Assembly (NCBI GenBank): GCA_035630295.1 | Contig: DASQKY010000007.1 | Coordinates: 1 to 45,106 of the forward strand | Reading direction: 5' to 3' | DNA: 45,106 nt | Source: Acidimicrobiales bacterium | Lineage (GTDB): Bacteria > Actinomycetota > Acidimicrobiia > Acidimicrobiales > Iamiaceae | In this document: positions 8,222-16,211 of the stretch, one piece after another | Numbering within the stretch: the first letter of the stretch is position 1 | Layout: every line of letters begins with the position of its first letter | Translations under genes and position numbers: made by a program | Notes under the pieces: generated by a model | What the model was told of the DNA's origin: nothing | The model's database searches: none | What the model saw: the letters and a program-made list of their open reading frames with translations, nothing else

Positions 8222-8560
8222 ATGCCGGCGGTGACATCCAGCGGGTCCGACGAGAGGGACACGACGACCACCTCCTCGGCGGTGGAGGTGTCCGCACCCT
8301 GGCTCCGCTCAGTGTGGGCCGGGGCGACCGGGGACGATCCGGGGCCCCTGGAGCCGGCCGACGAGCTGGCAGCCCTCGGCCTGTGGGGCGTCGACCGCGT
8401 GGTCGTGGTGGGCGCCGTCGAGACGGCCCTCGGCATCGAGCTCCCCGCCGACCTGGTCGCCGAGCTGCGTTCCGTGGGCGATCTCCTGCACTACGCCGGG
8501 ACGCTGCGCGACCACCAGGCCTCTCCCCCACCCCCGGTCGAGGTCGCCCGGGAGCGCTGA
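8222..8560 (+). CDS. ACP-like protein lacking the phosphopantetheine serine
   Basis: A 112-residue acidic protein. Residues about 47-95 follow the ACP pattern: an acidic loop (GPLEPADELAALGLW), the helix VDRVVVVGAVETALGIELPA, and the final VGDLLHYAGTLR helix. Where carriers have D/H-S-L/I, this one reads GLWGVDR, so the serine that takes the phosphopantetheine arm is absent. A disordered Ser/Thr-rich leader of about 35 residues precedes the domain. It may be a degenerate carrier or a docking protein that pairs with the real ACP encoded divergently 54 bases away. No clear ribosome-binding site precedes the ATG at 8222; the GTG four codons later is an alternative. Confidence 0.6.
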   Translation: MPAVTSSGSDERDTTTTSSAVEVSAPWLRSVWAGATGDDPGPLEPADELAALGLWGVDRVVVVGAVETALGIELPADLVAELRSVGDLLHYAGTLRDHQASPPPPVEVARER

Positions 8561-8571
8561 CGGGCAGGGGA

Positions 8572-9090
8572 TCAACCAACGCGGCCCTCCCACGCCGTCT
8601 CGACTCCCGCCACGTCGCCTCTCCTGACCTCGTAGATGTCGACGTCGGCGAAGCGGGTGGCGTCTCGGCGGAGGTGGGCGGGGCGCCGGCCCACGCGGTG
8701 GACCGGGACGGACACGAGCGCCCCGCCCTCCGCGCCGTCGGATGCCACCTCGAAGGTGAGCTTGCGCACCGGGAAGCTCCGGAGGGCCAGGGCCACGAAG
8801 GCGGCGATGCCGTCCCCCGCCGCGGGGGAGGTGGGGTCGGCGAGCCATGACAGCGTGGCGTGGAGGTTGAAGAGGTCGAGGTCGTGCAGCGTGCACAGCG
8901 CGATGTCGCGCCCCCCGGCCACGACCACCTTCTGGATGGGGGCGTCGGCCCAGATGAGGCCGGCCCGGGCGGCCGGGCCGGGGGTGAGCCCGGGCGGCGG
9001 CCACCGGGTGGTCCCCACCCACTGGTCGAGCCAGCCCTGGAGGGCCCACACCTCGGCTTCGCCGCAGTCGCGCAGGCCGACGTCGTTCAC
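8572..9090 (-). CDS. GNAT-like acetyltransferase-fold protein (third of three)
   Basis: A 172-residue protein. It starts with GTG at 9090, overlapping the stop of the preceding GNAT gene. The middle strand-helix segment with ALALRSFPVRKLTFEVASDG looks like the GNAT beta4/beta5 region, comparable to GHGYRKLTLEVPAHG in its upstream neighbour. A clear acetyl-CoA pyrophosphate loop (Q/RxxGxG/A) is not visible, so it may bind rather than catalyse. It ends convergently 11 bases from the ACP-like gene. The three consecutive GNAT-like genes appear to be one transcription unit starting at 10168. The substrate is unknown. Confidence 0.6.
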   Translation of the reverse strand: MNDVGLRDCGEAEVWALQGWLDQWVGTTRWPPPGLTPGPAARAGLIWADAPIQKVVVAGGRDIALCTLHDLDLFNLHATLSWLADPTSPAAGDGIAAFVALALRSFPVRKLTFEVASDGAEGGALVSVPVHRVGRRPAHLRRDATRFADVDIYEVRRGDVAGVETAWEGRVG

Positions 9091-9680
9091 GACGTGCCGC
9101 CGGCCCCGGCACGAGCGTTGCCGGTGACCTGCAGGGCGAGGTCCCGGTCCCAGTCGCGGGCGAACAGGGAGAAGAAGGCGACGTCCTCGACGCCGTGCTC
9201 GGTCACGGCGTGGGCGGCCAGGTGGCCCTCGTCCTCCAACCACCGGTGGGAGGAGCCCACGAAGCGGTCCACGCCGTGAGCCGGCACCTCGAGGGTCAGC
9301 TTGCGGTAGCCGTGACCGGCGATCAGGAGGTTGAGGAAGAGGACCAGCCCCTCCAATGGCCATCCGGCGCGCCACAGCTCCTCGCCGACGGCGATGCCGA
9401 CGGCGACGGTGCCGGACCGCAGGTCCTCGTCGAGCCCCTGCACCAGGCCGACCGTCCGGTCGTCACCGCGGGCGACGAGGGCGTACTGGACCCGGGACGC
9501 CCCCCAGAGCTGCTCCTCCAGCTCATCGAGCGAGGGCAGGGCGCCCCGGAGGGGCCAGGCCCGCGGGTCTCCGGCGCCGAGCAGGGCGTGCAGCTCGGCC
9601 AGGCGCCGCCGGTCGAGGGGGCGCAGGGCGACGCGCCGACCGGCCAGCGGCTGCCCGAAGGCCAGCTCGGCTCCCGTCAC
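9087..9680 (-). CDS. GNAT-family N-acetyltransferase-like protein (second of three)
   Basis: A 197-residue protein beginning LAFGQPLAGRRVALRPLDRR, a typical RimJ/RimL-type first strand. DDRTVGLVQGLDEDLRSGTV and GIAVGEELWRAGWPLEGLVL give the central strands and the acetyl-CoA-facing helix. LIAGHGYRKLTLEVPAHGVD is the usual strand that in homologues reads 'lgl.kv.l.v...N'. The Q/RxxGxG/A loop is replaced by RAGWPLEG, so activity is uncertain. GTG start at 9680 overlaps the upstream stop (GTGA). It is coupled to both neighbours. Confidence 0.7.
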   Translation of the reverse strand: MTGAELAFGQPLAGRRVALRPLDRRRLAELHALLGAGDPRAWPLRGALPSLDELEEQLWGASRVQYALVARGDDRTVGLVQGLDEDLRSGTVAVGIAVGEELWRAGWPLEGLVLFLNLLIAGHGYRKLTLEVPAHGVDRFVGSSHRWLEDEGHLAAHAVTEHGVEDVAFFSLFARDWDRDLALQVTGNARAGAGGTS

Positions 9681-10168
9681 GGCGACGCCTCCGGCGCCCA
9701 CAGCTCGTGGACGAGCAGGTCGGACAGGACGCCGTCGTCGGTCCACTCCTGTTCCCGGAGCCGCAACGAGGGCGTGGCGCCGGGCAGGAGGGCGGCCACG
9801 TCCGCGTGCCCGTCGAGGGTGGCGAGGATCAGGCGGCGCAGCCCGCCGCTGGCGAAGACGTCGGCGGTGAACCGGGCCAGCGTGTCGCGCACGAGGGTGA
9901 GGTCGCCGGGGGCGGTGATCAGCTCCAGGTCGGCCGAGTGCGTCGGCTCGTGCACCTTCACGACCTGGAACAGGGCCAGGCCCGGCCTCCCGGGTGGGGC
10001 CGCCACGGCCTGGGTCGCCACCTGGTCGCGGAGCAGGCTCTCGACCAGGCCCGGTGACGGCGACAGGCCCCGGAGCGACCACCGCTGGGAACGGTGGCCG
10101 TTCGCCAGGGCGGCCACCATCCAGGGCCTGTCGTCGTCGGTGGGGGCGCGCAGGCCCAGGATGCTCAT
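9677..10168 (-). CDS. GNAT-like protein (first of three)
   Basis: A 163-residue protein with ATG at 10168. LRAPTDDDRPWMVAALANGH opens it in the manner of GNAT domains. The core strands include GLALFQVVKVHEPTHSADLE, and GGLRRLILATLDGHADVAAL matches the same region as in the two downstream genes. The acetyl-CoA loop is not obvious. It heads the run of three overlapping GNAT-like genes. Divergence between the three is high, so an old duplication or three separate recruits are both possible. A terminator-like hairpin lies between it and the exported-protein gene upstream. Confidence 0.6.
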   Translation of the reverse strand: MSILGLRAPTDDDRPWMVAALANGHRSQRWSLRGLSPSPGLVESLLRDQVATQAVAAPPGRPGLALFQVVKVHEPTHSADLELITAPGDLTLVRDTLARFTADVFASGGLRRLILATLDGHADVAALLPGATPSLRLREQEWTDDGVLSDLLVHELWAPEASP

Positions 10169-10227
10169 GGGTGTGGTCGCTCGTCGTCGGTCGGGTCGGG
10201 CATCCGGCGGGCTGGGGCGGCCGGGAC

Positions 10228-10252
10228 CGCCGCCCGTCGAGGGCGGGCGGCG
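10228..10252 (-). terminator. Terminator-like hairpin
   Basis: CGCCGCCC (10228-10235) pairs with GGGCGGCG (10245-10252) across a 9-base loop. It lies 26 bases past the stop of the exported-protein gene at 10278. No T-run follows on either strand, as is common in very G+C-rich genomes. It would separate that gene from the GNAT operon. Confidence 0.4.
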
Positions 10253-10277
10253 ACCGGCGGGACCCGGGCCAGCTCTG

Positions 10278-10715
10278 TCAGTACCGCAGGTGGAACGCTT
10301 CGGGGGACGCTTGCGATTCGATCCGGAACTTGGTCCCGCTGGTGATGGCGCTCCCCGACATGTTCAAGTAGAACGCCTCGCAGACGGCGTGGGTCGGGCT
10401 GGTGAAGGTCACGCCTCCCTCCCCGATGTAGCGGAGGCGAGCCGACGCGCACGAGTCTTGGGTGGCGGCGTAGATGTAGTAGCACCCGGTGTAGGTGGAC
10501 TTGAGCTGGGCCGCGGTCTCGGCGTACCAGTTCTGGCCGTCGTAGAAGTAGTCGGAGGTGACGGTGGCCTGGTACGCGCAGTCGTACTCGTCGGCGCCGG
10601 CCGGCGCCGGCGCGGTGAGGACCACCGCCGTCGAGGCGAGGGCCGCCGCCGCAGCGGCGACCCCGGCCAGCTTGGCCTTGGTCCCGGTCTTGCGGTCTGC
10701 GATCGCGGTGCTCAT
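10278..10715 (-). CDS. Small secreted cysteine-containing protein, function unknown
   Basis: A 145-residue protein with a clear Sec signal peptide: basic residues (DRKTGTKAK), a hydrophobic alanine-rich core, and a probable cleavage after AGA (APAPAGA-DEYDC, about residue 41). The mature part is about 104 residues, rich in Tyr, Ser and Thr, with four cysteines (DCAYQ, GCYY, SCASA, VCEAF) that could form two disulfides once exported. ATG at 10715 has an AAGGAG ribosome-binding site. I do not recognise the family. Together with the next exported protein upstream it may act at the cell surface, but nothing in the sequence says how. Confidence 0.7.
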   Translation of the reverse strand: MSTAIADRKTGTKAKLAGVAAAAAALASTAVVLTAPAPAGADEYDCAYQATVTSDYFYDGQNWYAETAAQLKSTYTGCYYIYAATQDSCASARLRYIGEGGVTFTSPTHAVCEAFYLNMSGSAITSGTKFRIESQASPEAFHLRY

Positions 10716-10778
10716 GGTGTCTCCTTGGTGTGGGGGGTGGGGGTGCAGAAGGGGTGTGAGGGCGCCGTGGGGTGCGGC

Positions 10779-11546
10779 TCAGCCCGGTTGGCGGCCGACG
10801 GCGGCCACGGTGACGGTGTCGTGGTCCCAGGCGACAGAGGGCCGGTAGCACCCGGCGCCCTCGTCGGTGACGTCGATCGTCGCCCCGGCGAGGAGGCCGT
10901 CGAGGTGGTCCTCGGCCCACGAACGGGCCGCCTCGAGGGTGGGGCACCCGTCGTCGGCGGGCACGGCCAGGATGCCCACCTCGGCGGCGCGGGCCTCGTT
11001 GAGGCGCACCAGGCCGTCGACGTCGAGGGGGCGGACCCCGGCGCCGAGCTCGGCGCAGGCCGGGCCGTCCAGGATCACCGACGGGCGGGGGAAGGCGTCG
11101 CCGCCGGGCCGGCAGAGCTCGGCGTCGTCCAGCCCGAGGTCGGTCCCCTGCGTCGCCTGGTCGAGACAGGCCTGGGCGAGGTGCCGGGCCGTCATGGCCT
11201 CCCCGAAGGCCGGTTCGAGGGCGTACGTGCCGATCACGACCGACCCGCGGGTGACGGGACCGGCCTCGGACAAGGGGGCGGCGTGCTCGGGCACCAGGCA
11301 GCGCACCAGCTCGGCGTCGAGGGAGGAGCGTCCCCCCTCGGCGAAGATCACCTCGTCGCCGAGGGCCTCGGTGACGGCGGCGGCGTCGGCCGCCCCGGGG
11401 CGGGGCAGAGAGAGACCCGGCCGGGACAACCGGTCGACGGCCCCGACCGGGGTCGAGGCGTCGTCGTCGGCGCGCACCCAGGTGAACGCACCAGCGGCGA
11501 GGACGGCGGCCACGACAGCCAAGCCGAGGGTCCCTGATCTCCCCAT
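10779..11546 (-). CDS. Exported or membrane-anchored hypothetical protein
   Basis: A 255-residue protein. It opens with MGRSGTLGLAVVAAVLAAGA and then FTWVRA, a short hydrophobic helix that is either a signal peptide or an N-terminal anchor. The extracellular remainder has four to five cysteines (RCLVPEH, ACLDQA, LCRPGG, ACAELG, GCPTL, GCYRP) and is acidic. No catalytic motif or known domain is visible. The ATG at 11546 follows the arginine-rich stretch that an upstream in-frame start at 11585 would include. The gap of 63 bases to the next exported-protein gene on the same strand would allow co-transcription. Confidence 0.6.
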   Translation of the reverse strand: MGRSGTLGLAVVAAVLAAGAFTWVRADDDASTPVGAVDRLSRPGLSLPRPGAADAAAVTEALGDEVIFAEGGRSSLDAELVRCLVPEHAAPLSEAGPVTRGSVVIGTYALEPAFGEAMTARHLAQACLDQATQGTDLGLDDAELCRPGGDAFPRPSVILDGPACAELGAGVRPLDVDGLVRLNEARAAEVGILAVPADDGCPTLEAARSWAEDHLDGLLAGATIDVTDEGAGCYRPSVAWDHDTVTVAAVGRQPG

Positions 11547-11964
11547 CGACCCTCTCCTCGCCTCGCGCCGCGGCCCGCCTCGCAACCCCGCCTGGGGCCC
11601 AAGTCAGCGACGGTAACGATGCGCACTCAACCTGTCAATCACCTACCAATCCCAATGGTTGGAGGGCTCCCAGGAGATCACATCGACCATGAGAAGTGGC
11701 GCCCCTCATACAACCGCGAGGAGTGCCAGTCGGACGATCTGGGGGGAGCCGCGACGTCGTGTGTGTGACACCGTGGTCGGTGGGACGATCGCTGCGATGG
11801 CCTGCCGACGAGGAATCGCGGGCCTCGCGACCTGGTTGCTCGTGGCCGCCGTCGGGACCACGACCGGTCTGCAACCATCCAAGTGGAACTACGCCGCCGA
11901 CTCGTTCACAGCCGCATGACCCACACACGGCTCCCTTCCGCGGGCCGACAACTAGGTTGCGGCG
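11547..11964. other. Divergent intergenic region without a convincing gene
   Basis: 418 bases between the exported-protein gene (minus) and the PP-loop gene (plus). A plus-strand frame at 11797-11919 could encode about 40 residues with a hydrophobic stretch (GLATWLLVAAVGTT) but has no clear ribosome-binding site. The region is less G+C-rich than the flanking genes, as expected for promoters. I could not assign -35/-10 boxes with confidence. Confidence 0.4.
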
Positions 11965-13719
11965 GTGCGCGCCCGTTCCCCGGTCACCCGTGTCGAGGCC
12001 GGCCACCTCGTCGTGCGGACCGAGCTCGAGGCGGCCGACGGCACCCCGCTGGCGCCCCTCGAGGTGCGGGTGCCCATCGCCCAGGCCGACCTGCTCGACC
12101 CGACCGCGACCCCCGGCGTTGCCCCGCTGGTGATGCTGGCCGCAGTGCGGGGCGAGGATCTCCACGTCGAGGGCCCGGTCGATGCCCGGATGGCGACCGG
12201 CGCGCCCCAGATCATGGCCGCGCTGGCCGACTGGTGGGACCTCCCACCCCTCGCCGTGCGGGTCGACGACGTCTACGACACCCCGGCCGACGGCGACGCG
12301 GTCGGCCTCTTCTTCACCCGGGGCGTCGACTCGTGGTCGACCCTGCTCGACCTGCTGGACGAGCCGCCCGGCGACCGGGTGACGCACCTCGTGTCGGTGC
12401 GCCAGGCCTCGCCGATCACACAAGCCGTCCAGGCCGAGATCGTCGCTGGCCACCGCCTCGTCGCCGCCGAGCTGGGGCTGGAGGTGGTCGAGGTGGAGTC
12501 CTCGGCTCAGGCCCTGCTCAGCACCCACCGCCGCGGGATCGACACCGCGGCGCCGGCCCTCACCGGTGCCGGCCTCCAGGTCGCCGGGCGGATGCACCGC
12601 CTGATGCTGACCGCCGGTCACCCGGGCCACGTCCACACGAGCACCGGGGTCGACTCGGCCCTGATCGGCCCGCTGCGAACCGGCCGGACCGAGGTCGTCG
12701 CCGGCAACCCGGAGAGGACCCGAGGCCAGCGCGTCGCCCACCTGCTCGACTCGCCGCTGGCCCGGCGGTCGCTCCAGGTGTGCGGGACCGAGGGCACGGC
12801 GGGAAGCTGCGGGCGCTGCGGCCCGTGCCTGATCACCATGGCCGAGCTGGCCATCGCCGGTGACCCCGACCCCGCCGCGGGGTTTGCCGCCCCCATCGAT
12901 CCCGAACACGTCCGCCAGATGGCCCTCGGTCCCGAGATGGGGCCGTTCATGGCCCCGATCATCGAGGGCCTGCCCCCCGCCTACGAGGAGCTGCGCCGGG
13001 CCTGGTCCGACGCCTGGGATCGGGCCAACGACGTGGCCCCCCGGCCCCGCTGGGGCGAGGGTGCCCCGCCCACCCTCGCCGGGGCCTCGTTGCCCCAGCG
13101 GGTCGCCGTCGCCCTGCGGGCCACCACCGGCCAGCCCGTCGCCCCGGCGCCGGCACCGCTCGGGTGGCGTGAGGGGGCCGTCGCCCTGCGTCCCGCGCTC
13201 GACCTCCACGACGAGATCCGGGCCCTGGCCGACGCCGCCCCCGGCCGGCCCCACGCGTGGGCGGTCGTCGAGCACCACATCCGCGACGGCGCCCGCGACG
13301 GCCACCAGGCCGACCTGGCCCTCGCCCTGGCCGGCCACCACGGTCCCGGCCCCACCTACCTGCCCGGGATCCTGTGGGCTCATCTCGACCCGCCGGTGCT
13401 CGATGCCGTCGCCGTGCGGACGTTGCTACGCACGGCCCGGACCCGGCTGTGGTGGCGGGCCGAGGGTGACCTCGAGCCGCTGCGGGTCCTCGAGGCGATC
13501 GAGCAGGGCTGCCTGCCGCTGCAGGTGATGCCCGCCGCCGCCGCCCTGGACCTGGCCCGTGACCTGCCGCCAGCCCTCGTGCCGCTCGTGGTGTCCGACG
13601 AGGCCCTGGCCGGCCTCGACCTGAACCCCGCCGCCGTCGCCAGCCGCCTGGGCCCCGTCGTCGACCACCTCCTGTCGGGCTCGGCCGAGCACGATCTCCT
13701 CACCGGTGCCCACGCATGA
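11965..13719 (+). CDS. QueC-like PP-loop ATPase-domain protein
   Basis: A 584-residue protein starting with GTG at 11965. Residues 116-125 read FFTRGVDSWS, a PP-loop variant of the SGGxDS pyrophosphatase motif found in adenylating enzymes such as 7-cyano-7-deazaguanine synthase (QueC) and asparagine synthetase. Cysteines 273, 282, 285 and 288 (C-x8-C-x2-C-x2-C, in CGTEGTAGSCGRCGPC) have the spacing of the QueC zinc site. The about 100 residues before and 290 after the core are extra to QueC. No other queuosine gene is nearby. It directly precedes a glycosyltransferase fusion, so an amide- or nitrile-forming step on a cell-surface sugar or a peptide is a guess. Confidence 0.65.
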   Translation: MRARSPVTRVEAGHLVVRTELEAADGTPLAPLEVRVPIAQADLLDPTATPGVAPLVMLAAVRGEDLHVEGPVDARMATGAPQIMAALADWWDLPPLAVRVDDVYDTPADGDAVGLFFTRGVDSWSTLLDLLDEPPGDRVTHLVSVRQASPITQAVQAEIVAGHRLVAAELGLEVVEVESSAQALLSTHRRGIDTAAPALTGAGLQVAGRMHRLMLTAGHPGHVHTSTGVDSALIGPLRTGRTEVVAGNPERTRGQRVAHLLDSPLARRSLQVCGTEGTAGSCGRCGPCLITMAELAIAGDPDPAAGFAAPIDPEHVRQMALGPEMGPFMAPIIEGLPPAYEELRRAWSDAWDRANDVAPRPRWGEGAPPTLAGASLPQRVAVALRATTGQPVAPAPAPLGWREGAVALRPALDLHDEIRALADAAPGRPHAWAVVEHHIRDGARDGHQADLALALAGHHGPGPTYLPGILWAHLDPPVLDAVAVRTLLRTARTRLWWRAEGDLEPLRVLEAIEQGCLPLQVMPAAAALDLARDLPPALVPLVVSDEALAGLDLNPAAVASRLGPVVDHLLSGSAEHDLLTGAHA

Positions 13720-13732
13720 TCCGGGCCGGCCG

Positions 13733-16180
13733 ATGACCGACGAGCCGCCGACCCCCGAGCCGACCCCCGAGCCGGCGGCCGGCGGCGTCGAGCGGGCCCG
13801 GGGCTTCGTGGCCCGGGCCCGGCGGGCACCCGGCGCGGTCGACGACCTGGCCCGGTCCGTCGAGGCCATCGGCTCCCAGCTGGCCGAGGTGCGCACCGCC
13901 CTGGCCCGGGTCGAGCAGCTCGGCTGGGACGGCCGCCTCGACACCCGCGGCGGCGTCGAGGCCGTGGGCGGCGAGTTGCACCGGCTGCGCGACCACGTCG
14001 ATGCCGTGGGCCAGCAGGTCGCCGCCCTCGACGGCACCGTCGTCGCCCACGCCGCGGCCGTCCGCCGCACGGTTCAGGCGCCGGCACGCGCCGCCGCGGC
14101 CGCCGCCCTCCGCGAGCGGCTGGGCCCCGCCCCCGATCTCCGGCCCGGCCTGTCGGTCTTCACCCTGTGCTGGAACCACGGGGCGCTGCTGGCGACCTCG
14201 GTGCGCAGTGCCCAATCCGTCCTCGACCTCCTGCCGCCCGAGGAGCAGGGCGAGATCCTCGTCCTCGACGACGCCTCCACCGACGCCACCCCCGCCGTCG
14301 CCGCCGCCCTGACCGCCGAGGACCCCCGCATCCGGGTGATCCGGGCCGACGAGAACCTGGGCCTGGGCCACGCCCGCAACACCCTCCTGCACGCCGCCCG
14401 CACCCGCCACGCCCTCCAGCTCGACGCCGACGACGTCGCCGTCGCCGCCGGTGTGATCGATCTCTACCGCATGGCCGTCCGCACCGGCGCCAGCGTCACG
14501 TTCGGCACCATCGTCCAGACCGACGCCGACGGCGCCGCCCTCGGCACGGTGTCGAACGAGCCGCCCACCGCCGCCTTCTTCCGCTCCAACTACATCGGCA
14601 CCATCGCCGTCAGCGACGTGGCCGCCTACCGGGAGATGGGCGGATGGCCCACCGACCCGCTGCTCGAGCACGTCGACGACTGGTCGTCGTTGCACCAGGT
14701 CATCACCGAGGGCCGGCTGGTGGCCTTCGTGCCCACCCTCGCCGCCGTGTACCGGGAGTGGCCGACCGGCTTCCACCACACCGTGCCCGACCCCCGCCTG
14801 GGCCAGGAGCGCATCGCCCGTGCCTTCGACCCCGTCGGCCGCCACCGCGGCGACGACGCCCTCGCGGGCGTGGCCGCGGTTGCCATCCACCCCTCCACCG
14901 GCCCGCTGTGGGCCACGCCCGAGGCCATCGCCCTCGACCCGACCCTCGCCCCGACCCCGCCCCCGCCGGTGCGGGTCCCGTCGCCCACCGCCCGCATCCT
15001 GCTCGTGGGCCCGGGCGGAGTGGCCAACCTGGGCGACGACGCCATCACCGTGCGCGCCGTCCACCGGGCCCGGGCCGCGTTCGGACCCGACGTCGCCCTC
15101 GACGTGATCACCGATGGCCCGCCCGTCCAGGCGTTCGGCGGCCGGGCCCGCTGGCTCCTGCCCCTGAACATGGCGATCCACGGTCTCACCGCCGACCAGC
15201 TCGGGGCCCTGCCGCCCGTCCTCGAGCACGCGCCCGAACGGGCCGGGGCCGACCAGGCCCGGTGGCGGCCGTTCGACCCCGCCGCCTACGACGCCGCCGT
15301 GTTCCTCGGCTGCGGGCTGTCGTCACGCTGGGCCGAGGGCACGATCGTCCCCCGGGCCCTCCTGGCGGCCGCCCTCCGCACTGCGAGGGTCCCCGTGGCC
15401 TACTCCGGCCAGGGGTATGTGATCGACGACGACGGTCGCGACCTGATGGCCGCCTTCCTGGGCGGCGCCGTCGCCCTCGGCTGCCGCGACGACGCATCGG
15501 CCGCCTTCGCCTCCAGCCTCCCCGGCGTCGACCCCCACGTCGTCACCGTCACCGGCGACGACGCACTGGGGCTGGCTCCGGCCGCCGACGCGCCGGCGCT
15601 CGCCGCCCTCGACCGGCCGACCCTGGCCGTCACGGTCCGCCGGGCCGACTACGTCGGTGCGCCCGAGGGCGACCCGGTCCGCCGGTGGGCCCTGGCCGCC
15701 GACGCGCTGGCCGCGGCACGGGGTTGGGATGTGCTCGGCGTGGCCCTCAACGCGCAGCCGCCCGAGCCCGAGATCGTCACCCTCGCCACCCTCCGGACCA
15801 TGGTCCCGCTCCGGGCCCGCTGGCGCCTGGTGGAGTGCGGCTCGAACCCGGCCCGCCTGGTCGCCGCCGTGTCCGGCGCCGTCGCCGTGGCCACGCAGTC
15901 GTACCACGCCGCCCTGTTCGGGCTGGGCGCCGGGGTGCCGTCGGTGCTCGGGGCGGCCTCCGCCTACTACGAGGCCAAGGCGGTCGGTCTCGCCGGCCTG
16001 GCCGGGCTGCCGGAGGCGTTCGCCGTCACCGACCCCGACGACCTGCCCGGTGCCCTCGACGCCGTCACCGGCACCATGGCCGCTCGCCCCGCCCCCCTGG
16101 CCGAGGCGTCCCGGGCCGCCGACGCCTGGTGGTCGGCCCTCCCCGCCGCCCTGGGCGTGACGGTACGAGCAGCGGTGTGA
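13733..16180 (+). CDS. Two-domain GT2 glycosyltransferase-polysaccharide pyruvyl transferase fusion
   Basis: An 815-residue protein. After a Pro/Glu-rich tail and a helical, probably coiled-coil segment (residues about 20-120), a GT-A glycosyltransferase family 2 domain starts at LSVFTLCWNHGALLATSV. It has the nucleotide-binding GEILVLDDASTDATP and the metal motif in LQLDADDVAV. From about residue 412 a polysaccharide pyruvyl transferase (WcaK/CsaB-like) domain follows: ARILLVGPGGVANLGDDAIT at its start and SYHAALFGLGAGVPSVLGAA near its end. The predicted job is to add a sugar and modify a glycan with pyruvate in the cytoplasm. Start could instead be GTG at 13706, overlapping the PP-loop gene. 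The two genes form an operon. Confidence 0.75.
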   Translation: MTDEPPTPEPTPEPAAGGVERARGFVARARRAPGAVDDLARSVEAIGSQLAEVRTALARVEQLGWDGRLDTRGGVEAVGGELHRLRDHVDAVGQQVAALDGTVVAHAAAVRRTVQAPARAAAAAALRERLGPAPDLRPGLSVFTLCWNHGALLATSVRSAQSVLDLLPPEEQGEILVLDDASTDATPAVAAALTAEDPRIRVIRADENLGLGHARNTLLHAARTRHALQLDADDVAVAAGVIDLYRMAVRTGASVTFGTIVQTDADGAALGTVSNEPPTAAFFRSNYIGTIAVSDVAAYREMGGWPTDPLLEHVDDWSSLHQVITEGRLVAFVPTLAAVYREWPTGFHHTVPDPRLGQERIARAFDPVGRHRGDDALAGVAAVAIHPSTGPLWATPEAIALDPTLAPTPPPPVRVPSPTARILLVGPGGVANLGDDAITVRAVHRARAAFGPDVALDVITDGPPVQAFGGRARWLLPLNMAIHGLTADQLGALPPVLEHAPERAGADQARWRPFDPAAYDAAVFLGCGLSSRWAEGTIVPRALLAAALRTARVPVAYSGQGYVIDDDGRDLMAAFLGGAVALGCRDDASAAFASSLPGVDPHVVTVTGDDALGLAPAADAPALAALDRPTLAVTVRRADYVGAPEGDPVRRWALAADALAAARGWDVLGVALNAQPPEPEIVTLATLRTMVPLRARWRLVECGSNPARLVAAVSGAVAVATQSYHAALFGLGAGVPSVLGAASAYYEAKAVGLAGLAGLPEAFAVTDPDDLPGALDAVTGTMAARPAPLAEASRAADAWWSALPAALGVTVRAAV

Positions 16181-16211
16181 CCCGGTTGGCCTGACCGGCC
16201 GAGGCTCGTCG

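Noticed and set aside
9195-11537. 780-codon plus-strand open frame over the GNAT and exported-protein genes
   Set aside because: Composition is shadow-like, no domain is visible and it crosses several genes and a hairpin on the other strand.
11797-11919. Small plus-strand ORF with a hydrophobic stretch before the PP-loop gene
   Set aside because: No ribosome-binding site and no coupling to a neighbour; length is within chance.
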